A stretch of DNA of 64,000 nt. Origin: Rothia sp. P100. GTDB taxonomy: Bacteria; Actinomycetota; Actinomycetes; Actinomycetales; Micrococcaceae. Shown here piece after piece: positions 56,738 to 64,000 of the stretch. Each line of letters begins with the position of its first letter. Position 1 is the stretch's first letter. A program made the position numbers and the translations under genes. The notes beneath the pieces were generated by a model, which was not told the DNA's origin, did no database searches, and was given only the letters and a program-made list of their open reading frames with translations. The DNA lies in contig NZ_JAMAYG010000002.1 of NCBI RefSeq assembly GCF_023712425.1, positions 310,001 to 374,000 of the forward strand, in the 5' to 3' direction.

Positions 56738-57244
56738 CTAAGGGGCTTCAGTTATTTTGCGATGGCTATCAAGCTTTGACTCCACCACGGTGATGCGCTG
56801 CTCAAAGCCAAGCTTCTGCTCGATATGAGCATCAAGCTTTTTGCCCACCTCACGGGTGGCCTCACGATCATCAAGCAACGTGTCGTTAATACGCGAAAGC
56901 TCCTTATCAGTGCGAGCTTGGGCATTCTCCATGCGCGACATCATCTTCGCAAGATTAGCCAGTTCTTTATGGGTCTGGGAGTGCTTTGCATCAAGGTCAT
57001 CACGCAAGTTTGGGTTAGCGGTAGAGCCGTGAGAATTTTCAGTGTGTTCCCTGGCAACAGCAGCGTCCTGCGCTGCCTTTTCAGCGCTAGCAGCGACTCC
57101 CTCAACGCTCTGCTGCAACTTCACAAAGCGTTTCTTCATCATCTGCCACAGCAGCAGAAGACCCAGCACTAGGGCGCCTGCTCCCACATCCACGACTAAA
57201 TCCAGAATTGGTGAGCCGGTATTAGAAATATCTGGTATTCCCAC
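56738..57244 (-). CDS. DUF2746 phage membrane protein
   Basis: About 168 residues: one membrane segment (about 15-36, VGAGALVLGLLLLW) and then a long coiled coil rich in Lys/Glu/Ala with regular heptads, ending in KITEAP. The GTG at 57244 has GGGAGG upstream. In mycobacteriophages similar proteins sit in the lysis cassette, perhaps as a second holin or spanin-like partner; function inferred. Confidence 0.7.
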   Translation of the reverse strand: MGIPDISNTGSPILDLVVDVGAGALVLGLLLLWQMMKKRFVKLQQSVEGVAASAEKAAQDAAVAREHTENSHGSTANPNLRDDLDAKHSQTHKELANLAKMMSRMENAQARTDKELSRINDTLLDDREATREVGKKLDAHIEQKLGFEQRITVVESKLDSHRKITEAP

Positions 57245-57337
57245 GCGCTCACCTCCCAGGGGCATATGTAGTGCATCTAATCATCCCACCAGCCTTTAAG
57301 TGCGGCCGCCATCTGGGTGTGTAGCGCACGGATGGCA

Positions 57338-58315
57338 TTACCCCTCACCCCACAAAGACTTCGGCAAAACGGTATAGGCAATATGAAAAGGCCACTGAGT
57401 GCCATACCACACTCGAAAGTTTTTACCGTCCTCATGCGGAGTTATAAAACCGCGATACATACCACCTCGCTCGAACTCCTTAGATGGCGATATTATTCGA
57501 GCGCGGCGCACCCAATTGACCCCATCGTAAGACACGAAAGCATCCTGAGAATGTAACCCCCCAAAGCCGTAAAAGACGCCGTCCTTATAATAGACAGAGC
57601 CATGCCAAGAACCATCGCCCTTCCAGGATTCTGGTTTAGACCACGGGCCGTACATGGTCTTAGCACGCCGCATACCTGCACCCTCACCCCAGCAGATCAT
57701 TCTCCAATCATCCTGGGCGACTTTAACGATACAAGGAGACAGCAGCGAAAGCCCATCCCCTTCAGCTCGCTCATTATCGAATTCCTGTAGCAGCTCGGGG
57801 ATAGACCAGGTACGCCCGTCAGATGAGGTGGTTAGCCATAACCGTTCCTTACCACCACTAGGCCACATCTCGCGGTAAAAAAGCGCAAGAATATTCTTGT
57901 CTTGGTCGTAAACGAGCTCAGGGTCAGAGTTCCACTGCTGATTAACATCAGGATTGAGGGGAGACATATCGGGGTGAAGGTCATACATCTGCTGGACCGT
58001 CCATAAAGGATTTTGAACTCCTTCGGGCCACGCAAAGTTGTATGGGTCGTTCGAGCATAAGATGTGCGGGTTTTCCCCGTTATGCTGACCACCGTAATCG
58101 GTGACTGACATCCAATATCTATACCCCCCGAACTTCCTATCTGGGCCAAAATCAACAACCGTAGGGTGACATGACTGCTCAGGATTACCTGAGTCCACCG
58201 TAAAAGGCATAGGGTGTGGGGCGTTGAACGGCGATCTTCCAGCAATAGGGTAAGGTACTCCACTGTCAGCGAAAATAGCCAGTTCATCATTCGATTTAGC
58301 AGAAGATAAAAGCAT
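57338..58315 (-). CDS. Phage beta-propeller (GH43/GH32-like fold) protein
   Basis: 325 residues, no membrane segment. Repeats of W/F-D/G-containing strands look like a five-bladed propeller: HPTVVDFG, YWMSVTDYGG, NSDPELVYDQDKN, ERLWLTTSSDGRTW, GSWHGSVYYKDGVFYGF, DAFVSYDGVNW. The Asp/Glu pattern is reminiscent of glycosidases. It starts immediately after the fibre stop (TAAATG). Likely a tail-tip protein binding or cutting a cell-surface glycan; enzyme activity is not proven. Confidence 0.6.
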   Translation of the reverse strand: MLLSSAKSNDELAIFADSGVPYPIAGRSPFNAPHPMPFTVDSGNPEQSCHPTVVDFGPDRKFGGYRYWMSVTDYGGQHNGENPHILCSNDPYNFAWPEGVQNPLWTVQQMYDLHPDMSPLNPDVNQQWNSDPELVYDQDKNILALFYREMWPSGGKERLWLTTSSDGRTWSIPELLQEFDNERAEGDGLSLLSPCIVKVAQDDWRMICWGEGAGMRRAKTMYGPWSKPESWKGDGSWHGSVYYKDGVFYGFGGLHSQDAFVSYDGVNWVRRARIISPSKEFERGGMYRGFITPHEDGKNFRVWYGTQWPFHIAYTVLPKSLWGEG

Positions 58316-59965
58316 TTACGCCCCTTTGACTGTGAAATCATCCAGCGTCCACCCGGCGCCGTTATTGGTAGCTACGCCGGCGCACATAGTAAGAGGCCCC
58401 GTAAAAGGTGCATCCTTGGAAACGATTCCACCAGCTGATGATATAGCTCGGAACTCGGCACGGCCGTTGATGACTCGAACGTAATAAGTTGAACCTGCCA
58501 CTGGTGCCCCTAGCGCCTGGTCGGGCGACCCCGGAGTAACACAAGTAACTGTCGTAGCCGTGATTTCTAGGCGCACCCCAGCAATATCTTCGATAGCCGG
58601 AGAATGCGCGAAAAGAACACAGTTCCCTCCGGTAGGTACAGATTTTAGCGTGGCTGAAACTTCCATATTCTCTTGGCCTGCAAATACAGCTGAACAGCTA
58701 TAGCCGCCACCCGGTTTGAGGACACCGTCCACTGCCACAAGGCCTTGATTGGTTTGAAGTGAAACCCACTGGCCCTTGCCAAGCAACGGACCTTGAACCG
58801 AAAAATCATCTGTAAAAATTGTTTCCCCAGGGTTCTTCTGACCTTTAAGTGTGAGCTTCTGAGGAAGTTCTACACCTGTGTAGGGCTGGATATGAAGATC
58901 TGTGATTGCCATACCTATGTTGGTGAGAACTTCAAAGAACTTTTCAGGGTTTCCTCCTAGAGTGAAGTCCCCAACTTTGACGCTGTCAACCCATAGAGTG
59001 GCGGTCCCTCCGAGGATAGCAACTGCTACATCTCCTCTATTGCCGATTAACCCAGAGAAGGGCTTGTAAGGAGGCGGGGCATCTACACCGATAGTTGGGC
59101 CGTTCGATGAAACAACAAACTGCTTCGGGCCAAGCGCGAATCTAAAATTACCTTTACGCGCAAATCGAGAATACTTGAAAGTAATTAGGACTTCCCCAAT
59201 AAAGCGAGTTCGCCCTCCCCTCCACGTAGCATCCCGGCTAGTAATAGCCTCACCAGATAACGTTGCTATTTGGCCCGCAATCTGAGTGGCGTCCGCTGGG
59301 GCAGACCAAGTAAGCGAGTTCCTTAGTTCCGTAAGAGCAACCCCGTTTGCGCCCGTAAAAGTATCATGGAAAACCTCTTGCACGCTACCCGCTACACGGT
59401 ACCGGGTTTCCGCTACGCTACCCACGATCCCGTTCGATACGGCGGCCACCTCTACTGTGTGACTACTTGCAGCGGCTTGGTTTTTGAGTATCAAAGATGC
59501 TCCATCTACCACTAGCCAGGGGCCACCATCGAGACGGTAAACATACGAATCAGCACCAGGCACACCTACCCAAGTGATAGTTGCCCCATCAGCTGTAGGG
59601 ATTACGGTGAGCTTGACGGCCTGAAGCTGTACGTTAGCGTTCTTACCGGTAAAGCGCACTTCAATGCAGCGCCACTGACCCGTGGAATTTCGGGAGCAGA
59701 CTACCCCGACCCCCGGTTCGTAAGTCTTACCGGCGATTGTGGTCGATGCCAGAGTGTAAAACTCTTTCACAGCAGGGCCCGTCGCAGAGAGGTCTACTGC
59801 CCCGGACACTTCCTGGATAGTGGAAATGCTAGATAACTCAGTTTTGGTTGCATATGCACTCAGATCTGGCGCCGGTGCGTTGGTTTTGACCATCTCAAGG
59901 ATTTCAGCCTTGAGTACGCTGGGCGCTTTCCCTGTGGGTAGCAGCCCTTTGATGGTAGTGGCCAT
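58316..59965 (-). CDS. Phage tail fibre / minor tail protein
   Basis: 549 residues. A short helical N terminus (ATTIKGLLPTGKAPSVLKAEIL) typical of fibre attachment, a fibronectin-like segment (WVGVPGADSYVYRLDGG, about 130-145) and two beta-rich lectin-like (concanavalin-type) regions (about 195-360 and 375-549). Starts 1 base after the 59966 gene stop. Receptor recognition is the likely role. Confidence 0.7.
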   Translation of the reverse strand: MATTIKGLLPTGKAPSVLKAEILEMVKTNAPAPDLSAYATKTELSSISTIQEVSGAVDLSATGPAVKEFYTLASTTIAGKTYEPGVGVVCSRNSTGQWRCIEVRFTGKNANVQLQAVKLTVIPTADGATITWVGVPGADSYVYRLDGGPWLVVDGASLILKNQAAASSHTVEVAAVSNGIVGSVAETRYRVAGSVQEVFHDTFTGANGVALTELRNSLTWSAPADATQIAGQIATLSGEAITSRDATWRGGRTRFIGEVLITFKYSRFARKGNFRFALGPKQFVVSSNGPTIGVDAPPPYKPFSGLIGNRGDVAVAILGGTATLWVDSVKVGDFTLGGNPEKFFEVLTNIGMAITDLHIQPYTGVELPQKLTLKGQKNPGETIFTDDFSVQGPLLGKGQWVSLQTNQGLVAVDGVLKPGGGYSCSAVFAGQENMEVSATLKSVPTGGNCVLFAHSPAIEDIAGVRLEITATTVTCVTPGSPDQALGAPVAGSTYYVRVINGRAEFRAISSAGGIVSKDAPFTGPLTMCAGVATNNGAGWTLDDFTVKGA

Positions 59966-60334
59966 TTAGATTTCTCCTAATCGGTAGGTCCCGTCCCCCA
60001 GATGGGTGACTGGAGAGTCAACGCTGGTTTTGATGATGTAGGTGCCGTCCCCTGGTGTTTCGTCAGCGGCAATAACCATCTGCTCGCCCTCCACCTGTAA
60101 AGGCGGCAATGTAACTGAGCGATGGCCCGCCTTGAACGAGACTTGCCATAGGCCGGGGCTCAGCTCAATCGGTTTCATGGCCCCAGCGTTTACCTTGGTG
60201 GTACAAGTGGCAGGTATAAAAACGGCCCCTGCTTTAGAAGCCAGAGCCTTTTGAATGAAAGTAACTTCCCCCTCAGCAGGGGTGCGCCCGCCGGGGCCGT
60301 AGGGTAGGTAGATTTCACCGGTTACATAGGTCAT
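59966..60334 (-). CDS. Phage tail protein, small
   Basis: 122 residues, all-beta, no membrane segment: TYVTGEIYLPYGPGGRTPAE at the start and DGTYIIKTSVDSPV near the end. ATG 60334 overlaps the stop of the 60331 gene (ATGA). Likely a tail-tip accessory; family not recognised. Confidence 0.6.
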   Translation of the reverse strand: MTYVTGEIYLPYGPGGRTPAEGEVTFIQKALASKAGAVFIPATCTTKVNAGAMKPIELSPGLWQVSFKAGHRSVTLPPLQVEGEQMVIAADETPGDGTYIIKTSVDSPVTHLGDGTYRLGEI

Positions 60335-60591
60335 GCGATAATCTCCCAATCTCCGTCATTATTAGCCTGGACAGCCAAAGGCTCGCCCAGGCCGTTATGG
60401 AATGAGTATTGCCCCTCGCCCTCGTGAACGATAAAGACATTCTCACGGGCAGCTAGTCGGGAATCCACGTCAGCGAGTTTCGCGTCAATGACCTTATAGG
60501 CAGCTTCGTTGTCATCATCGATGTCAGCGGGGGAGTCGTTACCTCGGTAGGGGATGCCCGAATGCGCGGTTACACCGCCGTAATCTGCCAT
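60331..60591 (-). CDS. Phage protein of unknown function, 86 residues
   Basis: Small acidic protein, with an Asp-rich helix (DSPADIDDDNEAAYKVID) and the end DGDWEIIA. It overlaps genes on both sides by a few bases, so it is coupled in the tail operon. Could be a fibre adaptor. Confidence 0.6.
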   Translation of the reverse strand: MADYGGVTAHSGIPYRGNDSPADIDDDNEAAYKVIDAKLADVDSRLAARENVFIVHEGEGQYSFHNGLGEPLAVQANNDGDWEIIA

Positions 60592-62822
60592 TAGAAAATC
60601 CTCCTTGGTAGACCGTCATACAACTGCTGGTAGCTCTTATCGGCTGGTATCTCCCCATATGTCGCGTAAGCAGCGGTCAGGTCTGCGTAGGTCTTACCCG
60701 CTAGGTGGTCTGTCACCTTACGCACCGAAAGGTCACCCTCCCAGGTGGGGACATTACCTTCCCAGGACTCCTTATACCCGGTCAGGATGTATTCAGCAGA
60801 CCAAGTGAAACGGGGCAGACCGCTTACTTTTTCCATGACGCGAAGTGCGCATACGTCCGAGACCTGCTTACGCGGATCCCAGAGCATAGGCAGTTTCTCA
60901 AAGCTGATTTGCTCTTGGCTCATTTCCGCTGAAAGCGCGTCAGCTATCCGCTGGGCATCATCGGGGTGCAAGAAATGGGAAGATTTCAGGGTAAAATCCT
61001 GACCCCATACTGGGCCTTGCGTGCGACCCTGGCGCATGAATTTCGTCCACTGCACACGGTATCGTGCTCGTAGCACTGGCATAGGCTGCCCGCGTAAGGG
61101 TTCGCGAATTTCATCGACACCGGCGGTTGGGGAAACTGTGTAATACTTCCAAGCATCCGTAAAGCGGGCCAGCCGGTGAGTTATTTTCACTGCCCGCTGC
61201 CCCAGAGTCTCAAGCCAAGCTGAAATATCCTCATAACCTTTACCAGTCCACCGCATACGCCCCTCAACCACAGGGTCAGAGAAGCAGATGCCAGTGAAGG
61301 AGCCAATTTCATCATCATAAGCTGCGCGATTATCGATGTTATCTGAGGCGTCAATAATCATCTTCAAGTCAGTATCAAGCCCAATAACATCCACATCGTC
61401 AGCCCATGAAATGAATTCCACATTATCCTGGGTTTTATCGATTTCAGTAGCACGATCAGGCTGATACACCACCACTTTAGCTGCTGAACCATTACCTTGA
61501 ATGTTGTAAGTATCACCCTCAATGTAAATGTTTCGCATGGTCAGGTCACGGTTTGTCTCGAAGCTACCCCCGAAAACCTTTTCGCTGAGCACATCACTGG
61601 TAGAGAAGTTTTTACGTAAAAGCGAGTCACGGGTCCCTACTAGTACCTGCCCAAATTCATCAGCATGCACAAACCCCAAAGTGGACTCACACCAAGCATT
61701 GATTACCTCAGACGCTTTGGTGTTTTCAAAGCCCCGGCAAGCGCTCAGGCGCACCTGCTCCAGGGTTGAGGAAGCGAATTTAGCAGGGGCTTCAGTAGCT
61801 TCAGCCATCATTTTGGCCAAGTAATCGAGAGAAGGAACCTCGTAAATTGCTGTACCCGCAGCTCTAGTGACCTGCCCCCCGCTAGGGGTGGCAGTGCTAT
61901 CAGTAGAAGTGACTGCAGTTGTGTAAGTGCTTGGGGAAGTGAATACTCCCACCTGCCCGCGATTAATAAAAAAGCAGATCAGCGGGTTAGCTGATGCCCC
62001 AGCGTAAGAATCAACCTTTTTCAGCCCCTCAGAAGAGTTGGAAAGCCTAATTTCTTTACTCTTAGGGCTATATTCAAGCGTGTGAGTGACCCCGCTGACC
62101 GTCATCTGCAGGCGCAGAGTGTCCGAATCATTCGAGGCGCGGCCCATCATAACCAGAATAGGGTGACGGCGTGCCCTAGTGGTGATGCGCAGTGTCATAT
62201 CTGCGCTATTTAACCCATAGTTCCCCACCCCGACACCATAGCCAATTCCAGCATCAGATTTCTCTCCCACTGAATCCCACATGCCGCCCTGCATACCATT
62301 ATGGTAAATCGCATTAGTATTCACCGGGGGTAGCACCCCCAGCCCGCACTCTTCCAAAGCCCGCATGACTTGGAAATGAGAGCGCGCATAAGAATTACCG
62401 AAAACCAGGGGTGGCAAGGAAACGATTCGCTCAAGGGTATCACCCAACCCATCTGTAATCGGTACGGTGATTATGCCAGTGGTTAGGTCAGTGCTGGGCG
62501 TCTTTAGGTAGCCTGTGAAGCGGCGGAAAGTTTTCCCGCCGACCTCAGCATCAATTACCACACGATCCCCCGCCGTAGGTGGCCACCCATCATTACGGCG
62601 TACCGGTAGAGGCTGATGTGATGTAACCGCCTGAATGGGAGCGAAAGTGATAGACCCAGTTCGTGAACGCACCTCAGCACCGGCATTCACTAGATTAGCA
62701 GGCAGACCCCCGCTAGATTCAATAGCCCAGGACGCCGAGGTATGCAAACGCTCGATACCATTGATATAAACGCGTAGGCGGGTCTCAATGACAGGACCAG
62801 GTTCGTAGGGTAGTTGCTGCAT
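60591..62822 (-). CDS. Phage tail-associated hub protein
   Basis: 743 residues. It follows the distal tail gene and precedes the fibre genes, the position of the Tal/hub protein. Beta-rich N-terminal domain (TFRRFTGYLKTPSTDLTTGI), a Tal-like middle region (about 370-480) and a C-terminal domain with WTKFMRQG. No lytic domain recognised. Confidence 0.65.
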   Translation of the reverse strand: MQQLPYEPGPVIETRLRVYINGIERLHTSASWAIESSGGLPANLVNAGAEVRSRTGSITFAPIQAVTSHQPLPVRRNDGWPPTAGDRVVIDAEVGGKTFRRFTGYLKTPSTDLTTGIITVPITDGLGDTLERIVSLPPLVFGNSYARSHFQVMRALEECGLGVLPPVNTNAIYHNGMQGGMWDSVGEKSDAGIGYGVGVGNYGLNSADMTLRITTRARRHPILVMMGRASNDSDTLRLQMTVSGVTHTLEYSPKSKEIRLSNSSEGLKKVDSYAGASANPLICFFINRGQVGVFTSPSTYTTAVTSTDSTATPSGGQVTRAAGTAIYEVPSLDYLAKMMAEATEAPAKFASSTLEQVRLSACRGFENTKASEVINAWCESTLGFVHADEFGQVLVGTRDSLLRKNFSTSDVLSEKVFGGSFETNRDLTMRNIYIEGDTYNIQGNGSAAKVVVYQPDRATEIDKTQDNVEFISWADDVDVIGLDTDLKMIIDASDNIDNRAAYDDEIGSFTGICFSDPVVEGRMRWTGKGYEDISAWLETLGQRAVKITHRLARFTDAWKYYTVSPTAGVDEIREPLRGQPMPVLRARYRVQWTKFMRQGRTQGPVWGQDFTLKSSHFLHPDDAQRIADALSAEMSQEQISFEKLPMLWDPRKQVSDVCALRVMEKVSGLPRFTWSAEYILTGYKESWEGNVPTWEGDLSVRKVTDHLAGKTYADLTAAYATYGEIPADKSYQQLYDGLPRRIF

Positions 62823-63598
62823 TAGCCCACCTCCTTGATGGTTAGAGTCATTTCCCGCCAGAAATCGCGGCTGTAAAGCTCAAAATTATGGAAGCTAGAA
62901 GATCCGTCTAATAGAATCACCGAATCAGCCCCGCCACCCACATCCCAAGGACTAGGCCGCTCAGCCCACACCACCTGGGGACAAGCCAGCTGGTTAAAAC
63001 CCTGGGCACTAATCGTGATGGTGCGGGCGGTAGCCGGCATGGAGGGAATGAAAGCATGAATACGCTGCATCAAATCACCGGCAGCCCTTACAGACTTCGC
63101 CCCGCCGGCATTCGCACCGGTTACCGTTCGCGGCTGAATAATAAGCTCAGTAGCCCCCGAAGCATCCACAGAAACCGTCACCGGCGCCCCAGGGAGCACC
63201 GGAACCTTATCGGCAAGCACCGTCAAACCCCCACCAACCAGCGAAGCCGGAGAATGCCCACCGTCAGCCGTGGCCACCGCGCCACCATTACTAACCCCGG
63301 AGAGTAAAGACTGCGCCGGGGTCAAGGCATTAGTCAAAGATGCCGCTTCAGAGATGAAGTGGAAAGGCCCAGGCCCATAGGCACCATACAGAAAAGAGCG
63401 GATTACCGCCGAATCTGCATTTGTGCCATCCAACTCCACCGACCACTCACGATTGCGAGTAGCCGGTGGAGAGGTCACAAACGCCCAGGACTTCGCCGCG
63501 GCCTGCTGAATCGAGTACCGAGTCGGTATGCCCTCCTTGAGGCTGACCGGCCAGAGAAATTCATGCATTTTGGCAGGTGTGCCAATCCAACCTGTCAT
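62822..63598 (-). CDS. Phage distal tail (Dit-like) protein
   Basis: 258 residues, starting right at the tape-measure stop. Contains FLYGAYGPGPFHFISE and an internal Gly/Ala-rich insert (about 95-175) with a jelly-roll-like fold. Location between the tape measure and hub genes supports Dit; sequence support is weak. Confidence 0.6.
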   Translation of the reverse strand: MTGWIGTPAKMHEFLWPVSLKEGIPTRYSIQQAAAKSWAFVTSPPATRNREWSVELDGTNADSAVIRSFLYGAYGPGPFHFISEAASLTNALTPAQSLLSGVSNGGAVATADGGHSPASLVGGGLTVLADKVPVLPGAPVTVSVDASGATELIIQPRTVTGANAGGAKSVRAAGDLMQRIHAFIPSMPATARTITISAQGFNQLACPQVVWAERPSPWDVGGGADSVILLDGSSSFHNFELYSRDFWREMTLTIKEVG

Positions 63599-64000
63599 TA
63601 GACCAACCTTTCTGCGCGGCGCTTCATCATCATGAAGCTACGCGGATCTACTTCTTCCAGACGATTCAGAACTTCAGCAAGAGACGCGAGCGCGTTACCG
63701 TTGTCGTAGCTGGATGCGGTGTTCATTCCACCCGTGCCTGTTGCCGTTGTGGCTGAGTGGTTGATGGGTGGGATGTTGGCGGTGGGGACTGCGACCATGT
63801 TTTCTACGGCGGTTTGTGCTTTGCCGGTCATTTTTTCGATGCCTTGGGCGAAGCCTTCACCGGTGTAGACACCGATTTGGCGGAAGACGCGTGAGGGTGA
63901 TTTGATGCCGAGGAGGTTTTTGGCTCTTTGTTTGACATCGCCTACTACGCCGCCGATTGCGTCAGCGACGCCCCCCGCCATTCCTTTGATGCCGTTGATC
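63598..64000 (-). CDS. Phage tape measure protein, C-terminal part (5' end outside window)
   Basis: The reading frame is open through the right edge. The visible 134 residues show LLGIKSPSRVFRQIGVYTGEGFAQGI, the classic end of phage tail tape-measure proteins. Gly/Ala/Val-rich helices come before it. The stop overlaps the start of the next gene. Confidence 0.88.
   Translation of the reverse strand, partial: INGIKGMAGGVADAIGGVVGDVKQRAKNLLGIKSPSRVFRQIGVYTGEGFAQGIEKMTGKAQTAVENMVAVPTANIPPINHSATTATGTGGMNTASSYDNGNALASLAEVLNRLEEVDPRSFMMMKRRAERLV

Larger units (their letters stand above)
54037..64000. mobile_element. Siphovirus-type prophage, left part (runs off the window)
   Basis: Integrase next to tRNA-Leu, followed by late genes on the minus strand: holin candidate, amidase, DUF2746 protein, beta-propeller protein, fibre, small tail genes, hub, distal tail and tape measure. 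Genes overlap by 1-4 bases as in a phage late operon. Repressor, replication and head genes are not in the window. Confidence 0.92.

Overview
The window looks like a chromosomal segment of an actinobacterium of the Micrococcaceae, most likely Rothia or a close relative. The evidence is WhiA, OpcA, a SufR-led suf operon, a SURF1/CtaA/CtaB haem-copper oxidase assembly set, a BioY-BioM-BioN biotin ECF transporter, DUF3099, moderately high GC, and frequent GTG and probable leaderless starts. The genus is inferred from gene content and order and was not tested by a database search.

Layout. (1) 1-7.3 kb, plus strand: the 3' part of uvrA, then plsC, uvrC, rapZ, yvcK and whiA, the conserved actinobacterial repair/cell-wall/sporulation-regulator cluster. 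(2) 7.3-11.5 kb, plus strand: glycolytic genes gap, pgk and tpiA, then secG. The gap leader can fold into a closed four-way junction RNA, and pgk and tpiA also have hairpin-bearing leaders. (3) 11.6-18.3 kb, minus strand: tkt, tal, zwf, opcA, pgl, which is the whole non-oxidative/oxidative pentose phosphate set read as one block. (4) 18.7-22.6 kb: ctaB divergent from tkt, then ctaA and an ABC-2 exporter on the minus strand. (5) 22.8-27.6 kb, plus strand: sufR-sufB-sufD-sufC-sufT, with no cysteine desulfurase nearby. (6) 27.6-37.5 kb, an accessory-looking stretch: a decayed formylglycine-generating-enzyme-like gene, a DJ-1/PfpI protein, an SDR, a DinB-like protein, a heterodimeric ABC exporter, a zinc metallopeptidase and the biotin uptake operon with a palindromic, BioQ-like operator. 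(7) 37.6-53.4 kb: an ABC-F ATPase, a 26-codon mini-gene with a long leader, a DUF457 membrane protein, a remnant of a nucleobase permease, SURF1, DUF3099, fabG with a duplicated 3' end, a FabL-like reductase, serB, an ABC ATPase, a TrmH-type methyltransferase, rpmE2, an LCP cell-wall ligase, a membrane protein with two HIRAN-like repeats, and pepN. (8) 53.6-64.0 kb: two identical tRNA-Leu(GAG) genes, then a tyrosine integrase and the lysis and tail modules of a siphovirus-type prophage that runs off the right edge.

The metabolic genes form a coherent central-carbon block: glycolysis and pentose phosphate genes lie back to back across a shared bidirectional terminator. Oxidase-assembly genes flank the Fe-S assembly operon. 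The prophage late genes are read leftwards (tape measure, distal tail, hub, fibre, beta-propeller, DUF2746, amidase, holin) towards the integrase. The items most worth follow-up are the gap leader RNA, the mini-gene at 39620, the duplicated and inverted segment after fabG, the tandem HIRAN-like membrane protein, the tRNA duplication at the prophage edge and the phage beta-propeller protein. No CRISPR array, rRNA or insertion sequence was seen.
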